Assembly: GCA_902836725.1 (NCBI GenBank)
Contig: CADFRV010000120.1
Coordinates: forward strand, 1-7,419
Direction of reading: 5' to 3'
Length of the DNA: 7,419 bases
Source: Muribaculaceae bacterium
GTDB taxonomy: Bacteria; Bacteroidota; Bacteroidia; Bacteroidales; Muribaculaceae
In this document: positions 1 through 5,372 of the stretch, piece after piece
Layout: every line of letters begins with the position of its first letter
Position numbering within the stretch: the first letter of the stretch is position 1
Notes under the pieces: generated by a model
What the model was told of the DNA's origin: nothing
What the model saw: the letters and a program-made list of their open reading frames with translations, nothing else
The model's database searches: none
Position numbers and translations under genes: made by a program

Positions 1-358
1 GAATGGCCTCGATACGGAACACCAGTTCCTCCATCGAGAAAGGCTTTGTGATATAGTCGTCTGCACCGATCTTGAATCCTTCAAGAATATCTTCCTTGAT
101 AGTCTTGGCAGTCAGGAAGATGATAGGCACCTCGCTATTCACCGCGCGAATTTCCTGCGCCAATGTGAAACCGTCTTTTTTAGGCATCATCACATCAAGC
201 ACGCAGATGTCATATTTCCCTTTCAGAAAGGCCTTATATCCGGCTTCCCCGTCGGCATACAGGTCGGCATTGAAGCCTTTCGCCTGCAGATATTCCCTCA
301 GGAGCATGCCTAAGTTTTCATCGTCCTCGCATAGGAGGATTCTCATACGATCATCCAT
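1..358 (-). CDS. rprY: Response regulator RprY, receiver domain (3' part cut by window edge)
   Basis: DNA-binding response regulator paired with the sensor kinase just upstream. The 119 visible residues form an almost complete CheY-like receiver domain: acidic pocket E11/D12/D13, phospho-acceptor D55 in VLDVMMP, switch T83 in FLTAK, and conserved K105 in ITKPF. The C-terminal winged-helix DNA-binding domain expected of the OmpR/PhoB class would lie beyond position 1. The ATG at 358 is chosen because the resulting N-terminus (MDDRMRILLCEDDENLG) resembles Bacteroides RprY; a second ATG at 346 would remove four residues. A 90-bp AT-rich gap separates it from rprX, so the two are probably co-transcribed, kinase first. 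From the literature, Bacteroides fragilis RprXY and Porphyromonas gingivalis RprY are linked to envelope and oxidative-stress gene control; targets in this organism are unknown. The family call is very safe; the exact ortholog name is likely, judged from remembered sequence. Confidence 0.9.
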   Translation of the reverse strand, partial: MDDRMRILLCEDDENLGMLLREYLQAKGFNADLYADGEAGYKAFLKGKYDICVLDVMMPKKDGFTLAQEIRAVNSEVPIIFLTAKTIKEDILEGFKIGADDYITKPFSMEELVFRIEAI

Positions 359-448
359 AGTCTAAAGCGTTTGTTATATTTATATAATTATTAATTTTTC
401 TAAATTGTTCATTCAACCGTTAATTTTTTCATCAGTACGATTCCCGCA

Positions 449-2020
449 TTACCTTGATGATCCTCCGTCGGCTGTGTCATCATCGTCTGACGGAGAAGCG
501 AGCAGGGGGAGTATGATCACGAAACGCGATCCCTTGCCAAGCTCGCTCTCGGCTTTTATCTCCCCACCCATAAGGTTTATCATCTTATAGACATATGCCA
601 GACCAAGCCCGAAACCTTTCACGTCATGGCGGTTTCCGGTGGACACGCGGTAGAACTTCTCGAATATCTTCTTGAGGTTCTCCTTGCTTATACCTATGCC
701 GTTGTCGCCGACTATGATTTCCAGCTTGTCCTGCGGGAGATTGCGTGTCGTCACTGTCAGCATAGGCGGAACATCCTCTTTGCGGTATTTGAGGGCATTG
801 TCAAGCAGATTGAATATCACATTGGTAAAGTGCATCTCGTCCACGTTCACAATGGCATCCTCCGCATCGAATCGTGCGTCGATTTTTCCGCCGAATTTCT
901 CTACCTTGAGCCTGAATGTATTGACCACATTGCTTATCACAGCGTTGGCATCGGCATCCTGCATGCGCAGTGTGCCCGATTTCTTGTCGAACATCGACAT
1001 CTGGAGAACCTTCTCCACCTGGAAACGGAGACGCTTCGTCTCGTCGTTTATGACAGTGGATATATGCTGCAGCATCGGAGCCGATTTGCGCACCGACGGA
1101 TCGTTGAGCATCTGTGCGGCCAGTGAGATGGTGGATATAGGGGTCTTGAACTCGTGGGTCATGTTGTTGATGAAGTCGTTTTTCATCTCCGTGAGTTTCT
1201 TCTGCCTGAACGCTATGATTATGGTGTAGATAAACACTATCAGCAGAATGAAGGTGAAGATAAACGAGGGGATCATGAATTTCAGCGAGCTCAGGATATA
1301 TTTCGTCTTGGAGGGGAAATAGACCTTGAGGTAATTCTTTTTCGAGGCGGGGTCGTTGCGGAAAAGCGACTGCACGAACATGCTGTTTTCAAGTGTGGCG
1401 GGGTTCACATTGGCGAAACCCTGCGACTGGTAGAAGACCTTGCCGTTGCGGTTCACCACGGCGAACTCAAACGGAAGCTCCAGCCCGTTGTTCTCAAGCT
1501 CGCGGCTCAGATACCTGCGTACCGACACCGAGTCGGCGCGCTCCTCTATGGGACGGTCGCCGGCCTTGTTCATGATATTGATGATCACGTCATCTATCAC
1601 CCCCTTCTGGTAAAGGTACTGCCCTTTTAGCTCCTCGCGCATGCTGTTGTAGCTGTTGGCGAGATTATTGTCGTTCTGTATCTTGTATATCTTCTCGGCA
1701 TCACCTTTGAGGGTCACGTCGCCCTCAAGTCCGCTATGCGTGGTGAAACTGTATCTGAGGCCTCCGAGATGGGGCGCGCCACCATACTGGGCGTATATCG
1801 AGGAGGATTCAACCTGCGCCACATCCTCCTCCAGAAAATATTTGGTCTCATCCTGCTCCAGAAGCGACGACACCGCATACAGCGACCGGCGCACACCTTC
1901 GGTGAACTGGTCATCACGCATGCGTATCATACTCTCCATATACATGATCTGTATATAGAGCAGACCGATCACGGTCATCGCCATAAGGACTGTGAGCAAC
2001 CATATGGTTGATTTTTTCAT
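449..2020 (-). CDS. rprX: Sensor histidine kinase RprX
   Basis: Inner-membrane sensor kinase of 523 residues that should phosphorylate RprY. Transmembrane segment 1 spans about residues 5-25, followed by a periplasmic sensor region of roughly 220 residues with no domain I recognise, then transmembrane segment 2 at about 247-271. No HAMP domain is evident: the membrane helix runs almost directly into the dimerisation/phosphoacceptor domain. H-box is NNMTHEFKTP with phospho-acceptor H289. The ATPase domain carries the N-box (N404 and N408 in FNLLDNALKY), G1 box DNGIG at 439-443, F-box near 453-457 and G2 box GFGLGLA at 469-475, so the catalytic core looks intact. The C-terminus ends in a short acidic tail (SDDDD). 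Length is close to what I recall for Bacteroides RprX (about 520). The ATG at 2020 gives a typical MKKST start with a membrane anchor. A promoter-like site lies about 220 bp upstream. The stimulus sensed is unknown. Confidence 0.92.
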   Translation of the reverse strand: MKKSTIWLLTVLMAMTVIGLLYIQIMYMESMIRMRDDQFTEGVRRSLYAVSSLLEQDETKYFLEEDVAQVESSSIYAQYGGAPHLGGLRYSFTTHSGLEGDVTLKGDAEKIYKIQNDNNLANSYNSMREELKGQYLYQKGVIDDVIINIMNKAGDRPIEERADSVSVRRYLSRELENNGLELPFEFAVVNRNGKVFYQSQGFANVNPATLENSMFVQSLFRNDPASKKNYLKVYFPSKTKYILSSLKFMIPSFIFTFILLIVFIYTIIIAFRQKKLTEMKNDFINNMTHEFKTPISTISLAAQMLNDPSVRKSAPMLQHISTVINDETKRLRFQVEKVLQMSMFDKKSGTLRMQDADANAVISNVVNTFRLKVEKFGGKIDARFDAEDAIVNVDEMHFTNVIFNLLDNALKYRKEDVPPMLTVTTRNLPQDKLEIIVGDNGIGISKENLKKIFEKFYRVSTGNRHDVKGFGLGLAYVYKMINLMGGEIKAESELGKGSRFVIILPLLASPSDDDDTADGGSSR

Positions 2021-2182
2021 TCTTTTCTGTTTCTGTTGAGTTTAAATCGGGATAGTCTGTCTGAATCACAAAACGGAGAGAGAAACACACTCTTTGTTTC
2101 ATCTCCATGCACGCATACCGGGCTATCGGTTTAAAAAACTTATATAAGATTAACAATCGGAAGTCCCATAAGTTTTATTACT

Positions 2183-2199
2183 TTTCCGGGCTCCGGAAA
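2183..2199 (-). other. Short perfect hairpin in the rprX leader
   Basis: Arms TTTCCGG (2183-2189) and CCGGAAA (2193-2199) are exact inverted complements with a 3-base loop. No T-run follows on the minus strand, so it does not look like a functional intrinsic terminator. It would lie inside the rprX leader if transcription starts near 2233. It could be an RNA structure, a dyad binding site for a regulator, or chance. Confidence 0.4.
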
Positions 2200-2239
2200 C
2201 GGGCATGCAAAAAGGCGGAACGCAATTAACACCCCGCCA

Positions 2240-2271
2240 CAAAATTAACATAAATACGTTAAAGTGACAAT
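2240..2271 (-). promoter_or_regulatory. Predicted Bacteroidetes-type promoter for rprX-rprY
   Basis: Read on the minus strand, TAATTTTG (2247-2240) fits the Bacteroides -7 consensus TAnnTTTG exactly. It is preceded after a 20-bp spacer by ATTG (2271-2268), three of four bases of the -33 element TTTG. The usual spacing is 19-21 bp. Transcription would begin near 2230-2236. It is the best match I found between the polymerase gene and rprX. Such short motifs also occur by chance in AT-rich DNA. Confidence 0.5.
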
Positions 2272-2342
2272 ACCCTTACATAGAAAATATCTCCTAATAA
2301 TGCCAAAAAAACTATATCATTATGTTAAATACCCCGTATGGG

Positions 2343-2402
2343 TCACTCTCTGTTCAACGATAGCCTTATTAGCGAAAGCGGCAAGGATGAGACAGAGAGT
2401 GA
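2343..2402. repeat. 11-bp perfect inverted repeat at the 3' end of the umuC-type gene
   Basis: TCACTCTCTGT at 2343-2353 and its exact reverse complement ACAGAGAGTGA at 2392-2402 flank a 38-bp spacer. The repeat encodes the last twenty residues of the polymerase and includes its TGA stop codon. In the mRNA it could fold into a long-looped hairpin ending at the stop codon, but no T-run follows directly, so it is not a standard intrinsic terminator. It falls within the atypical tail of the protein. Confidence 0.6.
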
Positions 2403-3677
2403 TACCGGGCGCAGGACAAGCGCTTTTGCCGCCTCCTCCGTCTCTTTCCCCATACCTCCCGGAGGAGTGGCAGGGCGGGGAGACAGATCTCTGGAACATA
2501 TGGCGGCTTTAAGCATATTGTAAGTGCGGGGGTTCACATTGAGCGAATCCATAAGTTTCATAAGTTTCTCTCTGCGCTCCCTGTCTTCTACCGAACTGAA
2601 AAGGCTGTGCTGCACCGCCCCGCCCGGCACTATGTCGGTAATGTGCACCCCGGCACGCCTGTAAAGCAGACCGGGACGATAAATCGTGTAAAGCGCCTCC
2701 ACAGCCTCTTTTATAAGTGTCAGCGAGTCGGCTGTCGGTTCCATGATCTTTCTATAGGCGCTGTTGGAATATTGCTCCAGCTCGGTGCGGTACTGGTTTG
2801 TCTGCAGGAACACTGAAATGGCGGCAGCACAGGAATTCTGCTTTCTGAGCTTGCGCGCCGCGATGGTCATGAACGACGCCACAGCTCCCTCGAGATCAGC
2901 CAGGCCGGTGAGACTCGGGGAGAATGTACGGGTGGTACTTATCTGCTTGCGGTGGTCCTCGCTGTCGGTATCTGCCTCGATACACGGACAGCCGTTAAGT
3001 TCTTTCCATGTGCGGTGACCTGTCACATTCACTATCGTCTGCACCTGCGTCTCAGGCATATCGGCAAAATCTATGGCTCTGACTATACCATACCGGCGCA
3101 GACGCGCGCCCAGGCGGCGCCCCACTCCCCATACATCCTCGATATCTATAAGCGCCAACGCCTTGCGTCTTTTTTCGTCACTGTCTATGGCACATACACC
3201 ACGGTAATTCGGATATTTCTTCGCGAACCGGGCCGCCACTTTGGCCAGAGTGCGCGTAGGCGCTATCCCGAAAGAGGTGGGGATACCGGTCCAGCGGCGC
3301 ACACGGCGCACTATCTCCCTGGCCATAGCCACCATCTGCTCCTCCGTCATTGCAGGAAAACGGACGAACGCCTCGTCTATCGAATAGATCTCCACATTGC
3401 CGGCCACACTCTCCACCACGCTCATCACACGCGACGAGATATCGCCATACATCCTGTGGTTGCCGGGTAGCGTCACCACTCCATGGCGCCTGATAAGGTC
3501 GCGTATCTCGAAAATAGGCTTCCCGCGTGTGATTCCGAGAGCCTTCGCCTCGTTTGACATAGCCACGGCACACCCTTCGTTGTTGCTTGTGACAACAACC
3601 GGTATTCCCTCGAGCCACGGGCGGAAAACCCTTTCGCACGATACGAAAAAATTATTGCAGTCTATCAGTCCGAACAC
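2343..3677 (-). CDS. umuC: Y-family DNA polymerase, UmuC type, with divergent C-terminus
   Basis: Predicted error-prone translesion DNA polymerase, 444 residues (E. coli UmuC has 422). Residue numbering matches E. coli at the active site: D6 in IDCNNFF and D101/E102 in YSIDEAF are the metal ligands. The steric-gate position 11 is Phe where E. coli has Tyr. A helix-hairpin-helix region follows (DVWGVGRRLG, 181-190), then the little-finger domain (about 240-350), and a sliding-clamp motif QHSLF at 356-360, equivalent to E. coli QLNLF. After LMKLMDSLN (372-380) the usual UmuC ending degrades: the conserved Trp is absent, LSPRYTT becomes LSPRPAT, and about 40 unrelated Ser/Leu/Pro-rich residues follow. 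The start is GTG at 3677, fixed by the family N-terminus (MFxLxDCNNF); an ATG overlapping it is out of frame. No umuD lies next to it. A terminator upstream implies its own promoter, which I could not identify. Polymerase assignment is secure; activity and dependence on a UmuD partner are inferred. Confidence 0.9.
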   Translation of the reverse strand: MFGLIDCNNFFVSCERVFRPWLEGIPVVVTSNNEGCAVAMSNEAKALGITRGKPIFEIRDLIRRHGVVTLPGNHRMYGDISSRVMSVVESVAGNVEIYSIDEAFVRFPAMTEEQMVAMAREIVRRVRRWTGIPTSFGIAPTRTLAKVAARFAKKYPNYRGVCAIDSDEKRRKALALIDIEDVWGVGRRLGARLRRYGIVRAIDFADMPETQVQTIVNVTGHRTWKELNGCPCIEADTDSEDHRKQISTTRTFSPSLTGLADLEGAVASFMTIAARKLRKQNSCAAAISVFLQTNQYRTELEQYSNSAYRKIMEPTADSLTLIKEAVEALYTIYRPGLLYRRAGVHITDIVPGGAVQHSLFSSVEDRERREKLMKLMDSLNVNPRTYNMLKAAICSRDLSPRPATPPGGMGKETEEAAKALVLRPVSLSVSSLPLSLIRLSLNRE

Positions 3678-3723
3678 ATCTGTTGCCGAAAGAGGTTCAT
3701 AAACGGCGGTGTATAGCGATGCC

Positions 3724-3768
3724 TTAAAAAAATGGCTGCGGCGACATACCAGTTTGCCGCCGCAGCTT
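3724..3768 (-). terminator. Intrinsic terminator of the TPR-DUF4301 unit
   Basis: Read on the minus strand, a 9-bp perfect GC-rich stem (GCTGCGGCG at 3766-3758 pairing with CGCCGCAGC at 3743-3735) with a 14-base loop is followed after CAT by seven T (3732-3726). It starts 22 bases past the DUF4301 stop codon. This is a textbook Rho-independent terminator and separates the upstream genes from the polymerase gene. Confidence 0.88.
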
Positions 3769-3788
3769 TCATTATACTGTTATCGGGA

Positions 3789-5312
3789 TTATCCCTGATG
3801 CTGGGGACGGAGCAGGTCATTGACCGTCTTTACCGGGTTGAATGTGCTCACCGGCACCTCCACGAACGCGGTGTTCCAGTCGCTCATGGCACCGTTCCAG
3901 AGCCCGGGCAGCTCAAGCGCTTTCAGGCTGCGGCCGTGAAGCGATTTTGAGGAGATAAAGCCTGTCTGCGGATCCACATAACGGGTAAGATCGAACTTGT
4001 GACCTTCAGCGTCGCGCACATAGCATACCAGATCCACCGGATTGAAGTGTGTGGCTTTGGCCATCATCCGGCGGTTCTCCTCCTTGCCGAGATCTATCTG
4101 CGTACTCTCGAGGATCTGGAGCGAGCGCGAGCCGTCGGCGTTGTATGTGATATACGGGCCACCTCCAGGCTCACCTTCGTTTCTCACCATGCCGCATACA
4201 CGCAAAGGACGGTCAAGTTTGGCACGCAGATAGCCGGCAAGATCCTCTCCGTGGAGATCTGACAGCTCAGGTGCGTCGAAACTGAACGCCGAGCGCATGA
4301 AGGCACAGACCTCTCCGAGCTGCTCTTCGGTATAGGAGCGGCTGTCGATAAGGTTTATATAGCTTATAATCCTGTCATGCAGCTCCATGAGGTAACCGGC
4401 GATCACCTTCTTGTAACGTAAGGTGTCGGCGCGGAGCTTGTCGGGCACCACATTGTCGATGTTCTTTATGAACACCACTTCCGAATCGATATCGTTGAGG
4501 TTCTGGATAAGCGCGCCGTGGCCGCCTGGACGGAACACCATCTCTCCGTTTTCGCGGAAGAGGGTATTGTCCTCATTCACGGCCACGGTATCGGTAGATG
4601 CCTTCTGCTCAGACATGCTCACGTTTATTTTCACATTCATCTTCTTCTCTATGGCAGGAGTCACCTCAGCAATTTTTGCGGCAAACGCCTCGCGATGCGA
4701 TCCAGACACGGTAAGATGCATGTTCACGGTGCCGTCGGCCTGACGGGCAGACTGGGCGCCCTCCATGAGCTGCTCCTCCACAGGAGTGCGGGTGCCGTCG
4801 CCGGCATGGTGGAAAGTAAGCAGGCCTTTCGGCAGGTTGCCGTAATTCAGCCCCTCCGGTCTGATGATAGCGGCTATCACATCTTTCTCGCGTCCTTCGG
4901 CAAGAAGAGCGTCCACATCTTTGGAATATCTGGCCAGAAGCAGATCGTTCAGTTCCTTATAAAAAGCCACATCATGAATGCCGGCGAGAAGTTTCTGCAC
5001 GTCCGATCCTTCCTCGGGATGCTCTTTGTCACCGTCTACAAAAGCGAAAAGAGCCTTGAACATGCGCGATGCGGCTCCTGATGCGGGCACGAACTTCGTC
5101 ACCTTCCCGCCGTCGGCGAGATAACTGTCCCAACGCTCCACGGCCTGGTTCTGCTCCTCATCGGTCAGTACCGTAATGCCGTTGCCGGGACGTGCGGAAT
5201 CATAAATTCTGAGATATGGGAAACCTGTAACGAAGCGGTCTATCTGTTCCTGCAGCTGCCCGGCGGAAATGCCTCTCGCTGCGAGTGTCTTCAAATCTGA
5301 ATCTGTCAACAT
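3789..5312 (-). CDS. DUF4301 family protein, possibly a UDP-sugar pyrophosphorylase-like nucleotidyltransferase
   Basis: A 507-residue protein that I recognise as the Bacteroidetes family DUF4301, uncharacterised as far as I know. It has no signal peptide or membrane segment, so it is probably cytoplasmic. The visible motifs occur in the same order as in the UDPGP fold: a glycine-rich loop VPASGAASRMFK (75-86) resembling the GxGTRL/M-K nucleotide loop; TVSGSHREAF (201-210), like the TS-xxH segment; VSMSEQK (231-237), at the place of the FxQ strand; RPGGHGALI (261-269), close to the PxGHG motif; and VVFIKNIDNVVPD (279-291), like the NxDNL metal and sugar-nucleotide site. A conserved-looking C-terminal part (GRSLKALELPGLWNG, 460-474) has no assigned role. 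The enzymatic reading is inference from motif order, not a known function. The start ATG is preceded by an A-rich leader without Shine-Dalgarno. It lies 60 bp after the TPR gene, with no promoter seen between, so the two are likely one transcript ending at the terminator downstream. Confidence 0.85.
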   Translation of the reverse strand: MLTDSDLKTLAARGISAGQLQEQIDRFVTGFPYLRIYDSARPGNGITVLTDEEQNQAVERWDSYLADGGKVTKFVPASGAASRMFKALFAFVDGDKEHPEEGSDVQKLLAGIHDVAFYKELNDLLLARYSKDVDALLAEGREKDVIAAIIRPEGLNYGNLPKGLLTFHHAGDGTRTPVEEQLMEGAQSARQADGTVNMHLTVSGSHREAFAAKIAEVTPAIEKKMNVKINVSMSEQKASTDTVAVNEDNTLFRENGEMVFRPGGHGALIQNLNDIDSEVVFIKNIDNVVPDKLRADTLRYKKVIAGYLMELHDRIISYINLIDSRSYTEEQLGEVCAFMRSAFSFDAPELSDLHGEDLAGYLRAKLDRPLRVCGMVRNEGEPGGGPYITYNADGSRSLQILESTQIDLGKEENRRMMAKATHFNPVDLVCYVRDAEGHKFDLTRYVDPQTGFISSKSLHGRSLKALELPGLWNGAMSDWNTAFVEVPVSTFNPVKTVNDLLRPQHQG

Positions 5313-5372
5313 TTGTTGTAATTGTTTGGATTTATTTGTTTGATTGTTGCGTGTTGTCGTTTATATAAAGGC

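Larger units (their letters stand above)
2021..2342. other. Non-coding region between umuC-type gene and rprX
   Basis: This 322-bp stretch is more AT-rich than its neighbours and has no convincing gene on either strand. The reading frames that cross it run into rprX or the polymerase gene out of frame. It holds a promoter-like site for rprX (2240-2271), a 7-bp perfect hairpin (2183-2199), and a run of seven A at 2305-2311 (T on the transcribed minus strand) about 30 bp past the polymerase stop codon. If the promoter is real, rprX has an untranslated leader of about 210 bases. Confidence 0.75.

Noticed and set aside
359..448. Separate promoter for rprY in the AT-rich gap after rprX
   Set aside because: No TAnnTTTG match with a correctly spaced TTTG was found on the minus strand, so co-transcription with rprX is the simpler reading.
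626..1630. Plus-strand open frames opposite rprX (for example 626-1126, 672-1229 and 1154-1630)
   Set aside because: They lie fully antisense to a kinase with intact catalytic motifs, have no recognisable domains, and overlap one another; they are shadows of the real gene.
1914..2156. Minus-strand 80-residue frame starting in the rprX leader and overlapping the rprX start
   Set aside because: It runs about 100 bases into rprX in another frame, has no family resemblance, and its composition looks like translated leader plus out-of-frame kinase sequence.
2214..2238. GGCGG / CCGCC dyad around the presumed rprX transcription start
   Set aside because: The arms have only five bases with a 15-base spacer, which is expected by chance and matches no known operator.
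2305..2343. Possible terminator after the polymerase gene (short ACCC/GGGT dyad at 2331-2343 and seven T on the minus strand at 2311-2305)
   Set aside because: The stem has only 4 bp and the T-run is about 20 bases away; the AT-rich 6-bp dyad around the T-run (ATAATG/CATTAT) is too weak to call.
2455..2465. Short palindrome CCTCC-C-GGAGG in the polymerase tail region
   Set aside because: Its one-base loop cannot fold as written, and it lies in coding sequence for Pro/Gly codons; it is most likely chance.
2952..3639. Open frames on both strands within the polymerase gene (2952-3470 plus, 3178-3639 minus)
   Set aside because: The underlying frame encodes a clear Y-family polymerase with its catalytic residues; these are side effects of GC-rich third positions.
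4518..5081. 187-residue plus-strand frame opposite the DUF4301 gene
   Set aside because: It is antisense to a recognised family, with no domain and no promoter-like sequence in front of it.
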